Shown here: positions 1-9,052 of the stretch, one piece after another
Layout of the letters: each line of letters begins with the position of its first letter
Position numbering within the stretch: the first letter of the stretch is position 1
DNA from: JANWKQ01 sp040376605
Lineage (GTDB): Bacteria > Bacteroidota > Bacteroidia > CAIKAF01
Direction of reading: 5' to 3'
Length of the DNA stretch: 29,337 nt
NCBI GenBank assembly: GCA_040376605.1
Contig: JBEIQI010000007.1
Coordinates: 1-29,337 of the forward strand
Notes under the pieces: model-generated
What the model was told of the DNA's origin: nothing
What the model saw: only the letters and a program-made list of their open reading frames with translations
Database searches by the model: none
Made by a program: the position numbers and the translations under genes

Positions 1-1
1 A

Positions 2-2050
2 GCGCCAACAGCAATAGATAATTGCTGTTATCCAAATAATAACTTAGCACTTGTTTTATCTAGATTCAACACCAATTATAATACTATTTCCGCAACCATT
101 CCTACGCCAGTTGTGTTTGCCATGGATAATGGGTTAAATTCAACTTCCATCCTGGATGGTTGGTTAGATATGTATGATGGTGGTAATTTTTTAAATACTA
201 ACCTTGCTTCAAGCATTTCCTATTCTGATAATAGTGTTGTTGCCAATGCGGCATTTGGTACTGGCGGACAATATTTTACCCGTTATTTGAGTAGCGGAGC
301 AACAGGATCTGCAACTCCAGCCATTTTTGTAATGGCGGCGGATGTAGTTAATATTAGTTCATTTTCAATTACCGGAAATCTTGGAGCTGATGGCGCAGGA
401 ACTCAAGATCAAACAACCTTTACCATTACTTCAAATGGTATAGACTATAATTGTTTTGTGAAAAGGGTTTATGGTGCCACCGACCCTTCAGTTAACCAGA
501 TCATGATCATTCCATCCAATGCTGCAGTTAGCCAAACTATTGGAGCAACTACAGATGACAATTTACATCAACTTAATAGTTTGAATGCATCTACCAGAAT
601 TTATTATTTACTCTATGCCGGTAATACTGCTGCATTTATTAATAATGCACAAACAACTACCATTGCTCAAACTTTCCTAAATAATGTAACCGATGGTTCC
701 TGTACAGGAACAACCATTACCCAAACTGCAGGCTTGGCATCGGGGGCAACTTTCCCTGTTGGGACTACCTCAAATACTTTTTTGGCTACTGATGGAAGTG
801 GTAATTCTACCACCAGTTCATTTACAGTAACTGTAAATGATACACAATTACCAACGATTACTTGTCCGGCCAATATTTCAGTCAATAATACTCCAGGTAT
901 TTGTGGAGCAGCAGTAACGTATACAGAACCTGTTGGCACAGATAATTGTTCTTCTCCAACAACTTCTCAAATAGCCGGTTTGGCAAGTGGAGCCAGCTTC
1001 CCTTTAGGAACAACGACCAACACTTTTAGAGTAACAGATGGAAGCGCTAATACAGCAACATGCTCCTTTACAGTAACGGTAACGGATACTGAATTGCCAA
1101 CGATTACATGTCCGGCCAATGTTTCAGTCAATAATACACCAGGAATTTGCGGCGCAACTGTAACATATACTGCACCAGTTGGTGCAGATAATTGTTCTTC
1201 TCCAACCACTTCTCAAATAGCCGGTTTGGCGAGTGGCGCAACCTTCCCAGTAGGAACAACGACCAATACTTTTAGAGTAACGGATGCAAGTGGGAATACA
1301 TCTACTTGTACTTTCGCAGTTACAGTGGTAGATACGGAAGCTCCCAATTCGCCTTCTTTATCTAATATAACTGGTGAATGCAGTGCGACGCCAACAGCTC
1401 CAACCACCTCAGATAATTGTGCAGGAACAGTAACAGGAACAACTTCAACTATCTTCCCAATCACGGCTCAAGGAACAACTGTTGTAACTTGGACCTTTAC
1501 CGATGGAAATGGAAATACATCTACGACTACGCAGAATATTATTGTTGATGATGTAACTGCTCCAGTGGCTGATATTCCAACTTTAACGGGCCTAACAGGT
1601 TGCAGTGTTACTATTTCAACTACGCCTACCGCAACGGATGCTTGCGAAGGAAGTATAACTGGAACTACAACTGATCCATTAACCTATTCAACCGTTGGAG
1701 GCTTTATTGTAACTTGGACCTATACCGATGGAAATGGGAATACAAGTACCCAAACTCAATCGGTTACCATTATAGATTGTTCAGGAATTGAGGAAGTAGA
1801 TGCCTTTGAAATGGATATTTTCCCGAATCCAAGTAATGGTATATTTACATTGAGCTTTGCTGAATTACCGTCAGGGCAAACTTCTGTTAAGTTGATGGAT
1901 GCTATAGGAAAAGTAATTTATTCAAATGATATCATGAATCAAATGACGCAATATGACTTTAGTTATTTGAAAGCGGGTACTTATTATTTGCAAGTAGTCA
2001 ATGGAAATAAATCAGTTACCAAAAGCATTATTATTACTCAACAGTATTAA
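2..2050 (+). CDS. HYR-repeat protein with T9SS type A sorting domain, 5' partial
   Basis: The reading frame is open to the left window edge with no stop, so the GTG at 113 and ATG at 122 are internal codons and the real start lies outside the window. The visible part has a Ser/Thr/Asn-rich N-terminal region (to about nt 712) that I do not recognise. It is followed by one partial and two full HYR (hyalin-like, Ig-fold) repeats (713-838, 839-1084, 1085-1330) with the signature ITCPANxSVNN, then two shorter Ig-like repeats (about 1331-1790). The C-terminus from about nt 1812 is a T9SS type A sorting domain: FPNPSNG near its start, a KLMDAIGKVIYS strand and a basic end. HYR repeats act as adhesion or spacer modules. 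The family logic (known) is export by the Sec system, then across the outer membrane by T9SS, with cleavage of the C-terminal domain. A role as a cell-surface or released adhesin is inference. A strong terminator follows the stop codon. Confidence 0.9.
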   Translation, partial: APTAIDNCCYPNNNLALVLSRFNTNYNTISATIPTPVVFAMDNGLNSTSILDGWLDMYDGGNFLNTNLASSISYSDNSVVANAAFGTGGQYFTRYLSSGATGSATPAIFVMAADVVNISSFSITGNLGADGAGTQDQTTFTITSNGIDYNCFVKRVYGATDPSVNQIMIIPSNAAVSQTIGATTDDNLHQLNSLNASTRIYYLLYAGNTAAFINNAQTTTIAQTFLNNVTDGSCTGTTITQTAGLASGATFPVGTTSNTFLATDGSGNSTTSSFTVTVNDTQLPTITCPANISVNNTPGICGAAVTYTEPVGTDNCSSPTTSQIAGLASGASFPLGTTTNTFRVTDGSANTATCSFTVTVTDTELPTITCPANVSVNNTPGICGATVTYTAPVGADNCSSPTTSQIAGLASGATFPVGTTTNTFRVTDASGNTSTCTFAVTVVDTEAPNSPSLSNITGECSATPTAPTTSDNCAGTVTGTTSTIFPITAQGTTVVTWTFTDGNGNTSTTTQNIIVDDVTAPVADIPTLTGLTGCSVTISTTPTATDACEGSITGTTTDPLTYSTVGGFIVTWTYTDGNGNTSTQTQSVTIIDCSGIEEVDAFEMDIFPNPSNGIFTLSFAELPSGQTSVKLMDAIGKVIYSNDIMNQMTQYDFSYLKAGTYYLQVVNGNKSVTKSIIITQQY
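839..1330 (+). repeat. Two tandem 246-bp HYR-coding direct repeats
   Basis: Units 839-1084 and 1085-1330 are each exactly 246 bp (82 codons). They stay very similar at DNA level, sharing for example the stretch encoding DNCSSPTTSQIAGLASGA. A shorter, more diverged relative lies at 713-838. The similarity at synonymous positions points to recent duplication or gene conversion, so copy number may vary between strains. Confidence 0.85.
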
Positions 2051-2072
2051 TTATTAATTGGTTTTAGATATT

Positions 2073-2104
2073 AAAAAGAGCTTCCAGTTGGAAGCTCTTT
2101 TTTT
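2073..2104 (+). terminator. Intrinsic terminator after the HYR protein gene
   Basis: A perfect 13-bp stem (2073-2085 with 2090-2102) encloses the 4-nt loop AGTT and runs into a T tract. The A run on the left arm means it could also stop minus-strand transcription arriving from the RNA methyltransferase gene at 2187. Confidence 0.9.
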
Positions 2105-2186
2105 ATGTTTAAAAGACCATGTGAGGCTCTCCCGAGAGCAATAGTATGAGTCTCTATAGGCTTATTGAATTGCAAGATAAAGTTAA

Positions 2187-2714
2187 CTACCTTACTTGTT
2201 TAAAAAACTCCCAAAGAACCACTCCGGCAGCCACAGAAATATTGAGTGAATGTTTAGTGCCTTCCTGTGGAATTTCAATCACCTGATTGCACATCTCTAA
2301 GGCTTCCAGTTGAACTCCATTTACTTCGTTTCCTAATACAATTGCGTAATGAGTATTTTTACTCATTTTAAATTCATGCAAAGGAATACTATGGTCGGTT
2401 TGTTCAATTCCCAACAATTGAAATTGATGTGTTTTTAAATGTTCCAGACAGTCTATGATGGATTCATATTTTTCGCATGGGATAGTATCTTCTGCTCCTA
2501 AAGCCGTTTTGTAAATTTCAGGATGCGGTGGAGAGCAAGTATGTCCGCATAAAAAGATTTTTTCAATTCGAAAGGCATCCGCCGTTCTAAATACCGAACC
2601 TACGTTATGTCCACTTCGAATGTTATCCAATACCACAACGACAGGAATCTTGGCAGCCTTTTCAAATTCTTCCGCTGATTTACGGCCTAGTTCCCACGTT
2701 TTGAGCTTTTTCAT
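2187..2714 (-). CDS. TrmH/SpoU-family RNA 2'-O-methyltransferase
   Basis: This 175-aa protein carries the three SpoU motifs in order. Motif 1 is NIRSGHNVGSVFRTADAF (residues about 31-48), with the Asn and Arg typical of the active site. Motif 2 is IVLGNEVNGV (about 125-134). Motif 3 is SLNISVAAGVVLWEF near the C-terminus. The family has a trefoil-knotted SPOUT fold and transfers methyl from S-adenosylmethionine to a ribose 2'-OH in tRNA or rRNA. There is no N-terminal substrate-binding extension, so this is a short, single-domain member like those commonly annotated as TrmH family or RNA methyltransferase. The target nucleotide cannot be told from sequence. The gene is divergent from mutS with 89 nt between starts. 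A TAAATTTT element (7/8 to the -7 consensus; minus strand, 2723-2730) precedes the start. Confidence 0.9.
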   Translation of the reverse strand: MKKLKTWELGRKSAEEFEKAAKIPVVVVLDNIRSGHNVGSVFRTADAFRIEKIFLCGHTCSPPHPEIYKTALGAEDTIPCEKYESIIDCLEHLKTHQFQLLGIEQTDHSIPLHEFKMSKNTHYAIVLGNEVNGVQLEALEMCNQVIEIPQEGTKHSLNISVAAGVVLWEFFKQVR

Positions 2715-2803
2715 TGCTGGTTAAAATTTAGTGTAAAAATAGTGGTAAGTTGGTTATGAAGACCCATAAATTATTTGAATTTTCGTAGGCTGAAATAAAG
2801 AGA

Positions 2804-5428
2804 TTGGCAAAGAAAACTATAAATAGCGATGGAGTAGTGGAAACCCCACTAATGAAACAGTATTTTGCAATTAAAGCAAAATATCCGGATGCCATTTTAT
2901 TATTTAGGGTAGGGGATTTTTATGAAACATTTGGAGAAGATGCTATCAGTGCTTCCAAAATTTTAGGAATTGTGCTTACCAAAAGAGCCAATGGGGCCGC
3001 TTCATTTGTTGAATTGGCAGGGTTTCCCTATCATTCATTGGATAGTTATTTGCCAAAGTTAGTGAGGGCCGGCTTTCGGGTTGCCATCTGCGAGCAGCTG
3101 GAAGATCCCAAAATGACCAAAACGATTGTGAAGCGAGGAGTTACTGAATTAGTAACGCCAGGAGTTACACTCAACGATAATGTGCTTGAAAATACTTCTA
3201 ATAATTTTTTATGTAGTATTTACCTGTCAGGAAGTACTTGTGGGGTTGCCTTTTTAGATATTTCCACCGGGGAATTTTTGGCTGGGGAGGGTACAATTGA
3301 GTATGTGAAAAATCTTTTACAATCATTGGCCCCCAGCGAAATTATTTTTCAAAAATCCAGGCATCAACAATTCGATGAATTATTTGGAACAGGTTTCCAT
3401 TTGTTTGGTCTAGAAGAATGGATTTTTGATCAGGATTTTACCCGTGATCTTTTATTAAAACATTTTGGCACCAATAATTTAAAGGGATTTGGTATTGAAG
3501 AAATGGTAGCAGCCACTTGTGCTGCGGGTGCCATTATGCATTATCTGGGCGAAACCAATCATTTAAAACTTCAGCATTTAAATGTAATCTCCGCCTTGCA
3601 ACAATCTAATCATGTTTGGTTGGATAATTTTACCATTCGAAATTTAGAGTTGTTACATTCTCCCCACGAGAAGGCTATTACGCTGTTTAATATTCTGGAT
3701 CGTGCTACCACTCCCATGGGTTCTCGTTTATTACGAAGATGGATTGCCATGCCATTAAAGGATATTTCGGCCATCAATAACCGATTGGAAGTAGTGGATT
3801 ATTTTCAGAAATTTAATGAGTTGAGTGATGCCATTCATCAACAACTTAAAGAAATTGGTGATTTAGAAAGGTTAACGGCTAAGTTAGCTACCGCCAGAAT
3901 TATTCCTCGTGAAGTTGTTCAAATTAAAAGAAGCTTAGAAGCCTCAAACGAGATAAAAAAAATATTAGCCAATTCCCAAAATGCTGCATTAAAAAACATT
4001 TCTGATCAACTGAATCCTTGCGAAACCTTAATTGCAGAAATTGAGAAACAAATTAAAGAAGATGCGCCTGTTTCGGTAAATAAAGGAATGGTTTTTAATG
4101 AAGGGGTGAATGCGGATTTGGATGAGCTGCGAAGTATGGCTTATTCGGGCAAGGATTACCTGGTAAACATGCAAATTCGTGAAAGCGAAAGAACCGGTAT
4201 CACCTCATTAAAAGTGGGATTCAATAATGTATTTGGATATTTTATTGAGGTAACCAATTCGCATAAATCGAAAGTTCCGGAGGAATGGATTCGCAAACAA
4301 ACACTCACCAATGCCGAAAGATATATTACCGAGGAACTCAAGGAATATGAAACCAAAATTTTAGGTGCTGAAGAAAAGATATTAGCCTTGGAGGTATCGA
4401 TGTACGAAAAATTCGTTCAATGGTTAACGGAATTTATAGGTCCGCTTCAAAATAATGCTAAGCTTTTAGCGCAATTAGATTGTTTGGCTTCTTTTGCCAC
4501 CGTATCCAAAGAAAATAATTACAAGCGCCCCGAAGTAAATGATGGGAAAAGTATAGTTATTTTGGAAGGCAGGCACCCCGTTATTGAAAAAGCACTTCCG
4601 GTTGGCGAAAATTATGTTTCCAACGATTTATATTTAGATGAGGATTCTCAACAAATTTTAGTCATTACGGGTCCTAATATGAGTGGTAAATCAGCATTGC
4701 TTAGGCAAACGGCCATAATTGTGCTTATGGCTCAAATGGGATGTTTTGTGCCTGCCAAAGAAGCTCGGATTGGGGCTGTGGATAAAATATTTACCCGCGT
4801 GGGGGCCAGTGATAACTTGAGTCAGGGAGAGTCTACCTTTATGGTAGAAATGAATGAAACAGCCAGCATTCTTAATAATCTTTCGGAAAAAAGCCTGATT
4901 TTATTGGATGAAATTGGCAGGGGTACAAGTACCTATGATGGGATATCTATCGCCTGGAGTATTGCTGAATATTTACATGAACATCCCAAATTCAGGGCAA
5001 AAACATTGTTTGCCACCCATTATCACGAACTCAATGAAATGGCAGTTACGATGCCCCGAATAAAAAATTTTCACGTATCTGTGAAAGAACATGGAAATAA
5101 GGTTATATTTTTACGGAAATTAGTGCCAGGAGGAAGCGAACATAGTTTTGGTATTCATGTGGCAAAAATGGCCGGTATGCCCAAGGAGGTTTTACGAAAG
5201 GCCAATGAAGTTCTTGAACAGTTAGAAAAAATGCATAAAGAAACCGGAAACAAATCAGGCAAGAAGTCCGTTACAGATAATTTTCAATTGAGTTTTTTCC
5301 AATTAGAAGATCCGTGTTTAAAAAATATTAAAGAGGAAATTGAGAATCTTGATATCAATACATTAACTCCTGTAGAGGCATTAATGAAACTCAATGAAAT
5401 AAAAAAAATATTAGGAGTAAAAAAATAA
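2804..5428 (+). CDS. mutS: DNA mismatch repair protein MutS
   Basis: An 874-aa, full-length MutS. The mismatch-reading Phe-x-Glu motif is at F39-Y-E41 in RVGDFYETFGEDA. Core, lever and clamp domains follow. The ATPase has Walker A GPNMSGKS at 623-630, Walker B LLDE at 700-703, then GRGTSTYDG and FATHYHEL. The C-terminus has the usual TPVEALMKLNEIKKIL tail. MutS binds mispairs and recruits MutL. The start is TTG at 2804: an in-frame TAG at 2786-2788 excludes anything further upstream, and the next ATG (2852) would remove MAKKTINSDGVVETPL, which resembles the usual N-terminus of family members. AAAGAG lies just upstream, very close to the TTG. The TerC gene starts 28 nt downstream and is probably co-transcribed. 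No mutL is in the window. Confidence 0.98.
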   Translation: MAKKTINSDGVVETPLMKQYFAIKAKYPDAILLFRVGDFYETFGEDAISASKILGIVLTKRANGAASFVELAGFPYHSLDSYLPKLVRAGFRVAICEQLEDPKMTKTIVKRGVTELVTPGVTLNDNVLENTSNNFLCSIYLSGSTCGVAFLDISTGEFLAGEGTIEYVKNLLQSLAPSEIIFQKSRHQQFDELFGTGFHLFGLEEWIFDQDFTRDLLLKHFGTNNLKGFGIEEMVAATCAAGAIMHYLGETNHLKLQHLNVISALQQSNHVWLDNFTIRNLELLHSPHEKAITLFNILDRATTPMGSRLLRRWIAMPLKDISAINNRLEVVDYFQKFNELSDAIHQQLKEIGDLERLTAKLATARIIPREVVQIKRSLEASNEIKKILANSQNAALKNISDQLNPCETLIAEIEKQIKEDAPVSVNKGMVFNEGVNADLDELRSMAYSGKDYLVNMQIRESERTGITSLKVGFNNVFGYFIEVTNSHKSKVPEEWIRKQTLTNAERYITEELKEYETKILGAEEKILALEVSMYEKFVQWLTEFIGPLQNNAKLLAQLDCLASFATVSKENNYKRPEVNDGKSIVILEGRHPVIEKALPVGENYVSNDLYLDEDSQQILVITGPNMSGKSALLRQTAIIVLMAQMGCFVPAKEARIGAVDKIFTRVGASDNLSQGESTFMVEMNETASILNNLSEKSLILLDEIGRGTSTYDGISIAWSIAEYLHEHPKFRAKTLFATHYHELNEMAVTMPRIKNFHVSVKEHGNKVIFLRKLVPGGSEHSFGIHVAKMAGMPKEVLRKANEVLEQLEKMHKETGNKSGKKSVTDNFQLSFFQLEDPCLKNIKEEIENLDINTLTPVEALMKLNEIKKILGVKK

Positions 5429-5456
5429 TAAAACAACCTAGACCCGCTTAAAATCA

Positions 5457-6284
5457 ATGATTGCATTAGAAGGTTTTTTTGGAATACCTTATGGACAAGG
5501 TTTATTAATAGTCCTTAATCTAATTATTATCGAGTCATTGCTTTCTGTGGATAATGCTGCTGTATTAGCCAGCATGGCCATGAAGTTGCCTAAAGAGCAA
5601 CGAGGAAAAGCTTTGCGTTATGGTATTTTAGGTGCCTATATTTTTAGAGGTATTTGCTTGGTACTTGCCGGTTGGTTAATTCATATCTGGTGGTTAAAAC
5701 CTGTGGGAGGAGCTTATTTATTATTTCTAGCGGTAAAACATTTTTTAAGATCAGAGAAGCAAAATTTAGATGATATAAAACATGAAGCTGAACATGAAGC
5801 AGATGTGGTACCAAAATCCAAATTGTATCAACTAACAGTAGGCAAAATTGGCCCATTTTGGGGCACTGTAATTGCTATTGAGGTGATGGACCTGGCCTTT
5901 TCTTTGGATAACGTGCTTGCTGCAGTTGCTTATACCGACAGTTTACCTTCTCCAGGAAATCTATATTTATTATGGGTGGGAGTATTCATTGGAATTTTGG
6001 CCATGCGTTTTGTGGCTCAAGGATTTGTTAAACTCATGGAGAAGTTTCCATTTTTAGAAACTGCCGCCTTTTTGGTGATTGGGCTTTTAGGGGTTAAACT
6101 AATGATCGATGGATTGATTCATTTAATCCCTCAAACCGGCTTTGGAATATTTATGGAAGATGAACACAATAAACATTATATCGATTTGGGAGTTTCATTA
6201 ACTACCATTGGTATTTTCTTGTTTCCTATTCTGTTCACCATTATCTTTAAACCCAAGAAGAAAAATCCTCCCTTGTCCATGTAA
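5457..6284 (+). CDS. TerC/Alx-family integral membrane protein
   Basis: A 275-aa polytopic membrane protein with about seven hydrophobic segments (roughly 14-34, 52-74, 77-96, 131-150, 163-183, 193-213, 239-264). The two family-defining acidic motifs sit inside membrane segments: ESLLSVDNA (E26, D32) and IEVMDLAFSLDN (E142, D145, D151). TerC-family proteins are linked to metal ion export, notably Mn2+ in Alx/MntP-type relatives, and to tellurium resistance when near other ter genes, which are absent here. A role in metal homeostasis or metallation of exported proteins is therefore the better guess. A His/Glu-rich cytoplasmic loop (108-116) might bind metal (inference). The ATG is 28 nt after the mutS stop, so the gene is likely in one transcript with mutS; no yybP-ykoY-like leader is visible. 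Confidence 0.9.
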   Translation: MIALEGFFGIPYGQGLLIVLNLIIIESLLSVDNAAVLASMAMKLPKEQRGKALRYGILGAYIFRGICLVLAGWLIHIWWLKPVGGAYLLFLAVKHFLRSEKQNLDDIKHEAEHEADVVPKSKLYQLTVGKIGPFWGTVIAIEVMDLAFSLDNVLAAVAYTDSLPSPGNLYLLWVGVFIGILAMRFVAQGFVKLMEKFPFLETAAFLVIGLLGVKLMIDGLIHLIPQTGFGIFMEDEHNKHYIDLGVSLTTIGIFLFPILFTIIFKPKKKNPPLSM

Positions 6285-6287
6285 AAG

Positions 6288-6311
6288 CCTAACTAAGTTT
6301 AGGTATTTTTT
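6288..6311 (+). terminator. Weak candidate terminator after the TerC gene
   Basis: A 5-bp CCTAA/TTAGG stem (6288-6292 with 6299-6303) is followed by TATTTTTTG. The stem is short and AT-rich, so the call rests mainly on position and the T run. Confidence 0.35.
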
Positions 6312-6409
6312 GATGGATGTTGTCTTTCATGATATTCTATTGAATTAATTTTCAATGCAATGCTAAACATTGCGGCTTATGCCATGTTTTATATTCCAAA
6401 GAAAATCGT

Positions 6410-6417
6410 TATACTTG
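6410..6417 (+). promoter_or_regulatory. Candidate -7 element for the M43 protease gene
   Basis: TATACTTG matches 7 of 8 positions of the Bacteroidota -7 consensus TAnnTTTG and lies 41 nt before the ATG at 6459. I see no clear TTTG-like -33 box at the expected spacing. Confidence 0.4.
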
Positions 6418-6458
6418 TAATACCCTTAACACTATTTACTAATTGTTAAAACAAGAAG

Positions 6459-8549
6459 ATGCAAATGAAACGTGCACTGTCATTTATATTATTAGGAATT
6501 TCCTTTACAGGAATAACTCAAGTGGTTCAATCACAAAATCATGATTGGTGCACCACTGAGAAAAAGTTTAACGAAGCCAAGGCGAATAATCCGGCCATGC
6601 AAGTAGAGTTTGATAATTTTAACCTATGGGTAGAGGAGCATGGACACGAATTCGCTGTTGAAAGAGGGTCCGTTAAAATTATTCCTACGGTAGTTCATAT
6701 CATACATAATTACGGTCCAGAAAATGTTTCTGATGCCAGGGTAGCGGATGCTATTCGATATTTAAATGAAGATTTTTTAGGCAGTAGTCCTGATTTAGCC
6801 AGTGTTATTCCTGCCTTTAGCGGGGTGGTTGGTAATCCACAATTCGAGTTTAGATTAGCAACCCTAGATCCAAATGGCAATTGTACTAATGGAATTACCC
6901 GAACAGTTTCAGGTCTTACTTATGATGCCGATGATGACTCAAAACTTATTGTATGGCCACGAAATAAATATTATAACATTTGGGTAGTATATAATATTTA
7001 TAGTGACACACCTGGAGCCGTAACTGCTGGTTATTCTTATTTTCCTAGTGGATTTACGTCTGCCAGTGTGGATGGTACTATTATAGGATACAATTATTTT
7101 GGAACAGCAGGCTCTAATTTTGCTAAAAGGGTATTGTCTCACGAAACAGGTCATTGGTTTAATTTGGCACATACTTTTGGTAATGTGCAAGTTGATCAAG
7201 GAGATTGCAGTGGTACCGACAATGTAAGTGATACACCTAAAACTCCTGGTTCTTTTAGTACTTGTAATTTAAATAGAAATGAATGTAGCGGCGTGCAAGC
7301 TAACGTTCAAAATATCATGGATTATTCTAGCTGTACCAATATGTTAACTGCTGGTCAATCTAACAGAGCCAATGCTGCTGCAAATAGCGGAACTGCCAGT
7401 CGTAATAACTTATGGACAGGTGGTAATTTAACAGCAACAGGAACAGCTTCCTTAACTATTCCTAACTGTGCCCCCATTGCTGATTTTCATGCCAACAGAT
7501 ATAGTGTATGTGCCGGAACCACAGTTACTCTTTATGATAACAGTTGGAATGCCAATATTACTTCTCGTGTTTGGACCATTACCGATGGGGTTACCACCAT
7601 TAATGATACTGCACAAAATCCAGTGATCACATTTAATACTCCTGGTGTTTATGATGTTACCTTAACATCCAGCTCTGCTGCAGGAAATGATACAGAAACC
7701 AAAACCAATTATATTTTTGTTTTTGATGGAGTGGCTGACATCCCTACGGCTCCTTTTTCTGAATATTTCGAAACTACTTCTATTTCATCCGGACTTTGGT
7801 CTGTATTAAGTAACCCAGATCCTGCAGATGGATGGAGAGTTACTAATAGTGCATCTGTTTCTCCTTCTACCAGCATTATGGTACATAACTATTCTCTAGG
7901 TAAAGGCCAAATTCATACCATCATTAGTCCTTCTTACGATTTTACTTCAACCGGAGGTCCAATCACAATGACCTTTAAATATGCCTATGCAAGAAGAGTA
8001 ACTGAAAATGCAGATGTATTAAAGTTATATTTTAGCACCAACTGTGGCCAAACCTGGCAAGCTCGTGCCACTTATGACGCAACTGCATTAGCCACCGGTG
8101 GTATTAAAACAACCGATTGGTATCCAAATTCAGGACAATGGGGCACAAAAACGATTTCTACACTGGGTTCATATGCGAATAAACCCAACGTACAATTCAA
8201 GTTTGAATTTACTACCGATGGAGGTAACAATTTATTTATAGATGATATCAATATTACCGGTCCATTAGGATTAGAAGATGCAACCAACGAAGATGTGCAA
8301 ATGAACGTATATCCTAATCCGGTGCAGCAAGAAATTAATATCGACTTTACCGTAGATAAACAATATATGGCCACCTTTAAACTAGTTGATATTGCTGGTA
8401 AACAATTGGCATTACTTGGTGTTGCCGAATTATTACAAGGGGCAAATCATTTTGTTTATCAAGTTCCTGCTGGTACAACTACTGGTTTATATTTCTTACA
8501 AGTAGAAGCAGGAAATAAAGTATTTACACAAAAAATTATTATTGAGTAA
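6459..8549 (+). CDS. Secreted M43 (cytophagalysin-type) zinc metalloprotease, T9SS cargo
   Basis: A 696-aa secreted protease. It starts with a Sec signal peptide (about 1-26, ending VVQSQ). The zinc site is HETGHWFNLAH, with H228, H232, H238 as ligands and E229 as the base, followed by the M43 Met-turn in IMDYSSCTNM. Next come a PKD domain (about 342-430, beginning ADFHANRYSVCAGTT), a jelly-roll/MAM-like segment (about 440-605), and a type A sorting domain (about 615-696, MNVYPNPVQQE). The M43 family includes pappalysin, ulilysin and cytophagalysin; these cleave protein substrates and usually bind Ca2+. The start could equally be the ATG at 6465; both leave the signal peptide intact. The mce gene begins 8 nt after the stop, so the two are probably co-transcribed although their functions differ. 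Confidence 0.93.
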   Translation: MQMKRALSFILLGISFTGITQVVQSQNHDWCTTEKKFNEAKANNPAMQVEFDNFNLWVEEHGHEFAVERGSVKIIPTVVHIIHNYGPENVSDARVADAIRYLNEDFLGSSPDLASVIPAFSGVVGNPQFEFRLATLDPNGNCTNGITRTVSGLTYDADDDSKLIVWPRNKYYNIWVVYNIYSDTPGAVTAGYSYFPSGFTSASVDGTIIGYNYFGTAGSNFAKRVLSHETGHWFNLAHTFGNVQVDQGDCSGTDNVSDTPKTPGSFSTCNLNRNECSGVQANVQNIMDYSSCTNMLTAGQSNRANAAANSGTASRNNLWTGGNLTATGTASLTIPNCAPIADFHANRYSVCAGTTVTLYDNSWNANITSRVWTITDGVTTINDTAQNPVITFNTPGVYDVTLTSSSAAGNDTETKTNYIFVFDGVADIPTAPFSEYFETTSISSGLWSVLSNPDPADGWRVTNSASVSPSTSIMVHNYSLGKGQIHTIISPSYDFTSTGGPITMTFKYAYARRVTENADVLKLYFSTNCGQTWQARATYDATALATGGIKTTDWYPNSGQWGTKTISTLGSYANKPNVQFKFEFTTDGGNNLFIDDINITGPLGLEDATNEDVQMNVYPNPVQQEINIDFTVDKQYMATFKLVDIAGKQLALLGVAELLQGANHFVYQVPAGTTTGLYFLQVEAGNKVFTQKIIIE

Positions 8550-8557
8550 AGGTTCAC

Positions 8558-8962
8558 ATGTTTGGTAAAATAGAACACATTGGAATAGCCGTCTCTGATA
8601 TAGGGGCGGCTAATTCATTATATGAGAAGCTCCTTGGGGTGGCGCCATATAAACAGGAAGAAGTGGAAAGTGAAGGAGTTATTACTTCCTTTTTTATGGC
8701 AGGTAATAACAAGGTGGAACTGCTGCAAGGACTAAAAGAAGGAAATGCGATTTCGTCTTTTATAGATAAAAAAGGGCAGGGTGTGCATCATATAGCTTTT
8801 GAGGTGGAGGATATTTTAAAAGAAATGGAACGGCTTAAAGCAGAGGGTTTTGTGCTCATTAACGAGCAGCCAAAGAAGGGGGCCGACAATAAACTCATTT
8901 GTTTTGTACATCCCAAATCTACCCATGGGGTGCTTATCGAATTATGTCAGGAAATTAAATAG
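8558..8962 (+). CDS. mce: Methylmalonyl-CoA epimerase
   Basis: A 134-aa protein of the vicinal-oxygen-chelate (glyoxalase) superfamily, with two beta-alpha-beta-beta-beta units. Expected metal ligands are visible: H7 in EHIGIAV, E54 in KVELLQ, H77 or H78 in GVHHIAFEV and E128 in LIELCQ. The length and the paired GVHHIAFEV and STHGVLIEL motifs match methylmalonyl-CoA epimerase more closely than glyoxalase I. The enzyme interconverts (S)- and (R)-methylmalonyl-CoA between propionyl-CoA carboxylase and methylmalonyl-CoA mutase, in the cytoplasm. Neither partner gene is in the window. It is the second gene after the M43 protease with only 8 nt between them, so translation probably relies on the same message. 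Confidence 0.92.
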   Translation: MFGKIEHIGIAVSDIGAANSLYEKLLGVAPYKQEEVESEGVITSFFMAGNNKVELLQGLKEGNAISSFIDKKGQGVHHIAFEVEDILKEMERLKAEGFVLINEQPKKGADNKLICFVHPKSTHGVLIELCQEIK

Positions 8963-9052
8963 GCTTGTCGGTTCAACCTTAATTTCTAACTTTATGGGTA
9001 ATTATGGTATAGTAATTGATTAATTATTAGATCTACAAAAAGTAATCATCAT

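Noticed and set aside
839..1330. Direct repeats as a possible CRISPR-like array
   Set aside because: Units are 246 bp, in frame, back to back and encode HYR domains, with no spacers.
667..1464. Three minus-strand open frames (667-939, 967-1209, 1213-1464) with similar proteins
   Set aside because: They lie opposite the HYR repeats; their likeness to one another just mirrors the repeated coding strand. They have no promoter or plausible start context.
2125..2138. GCTCTCCCGAGAGC dyad downstream of the HYR gene terminator
   Set aside because: A short single dyad between two 3' ends, with no T tract and no clear link to the other structured regions; too little to call.
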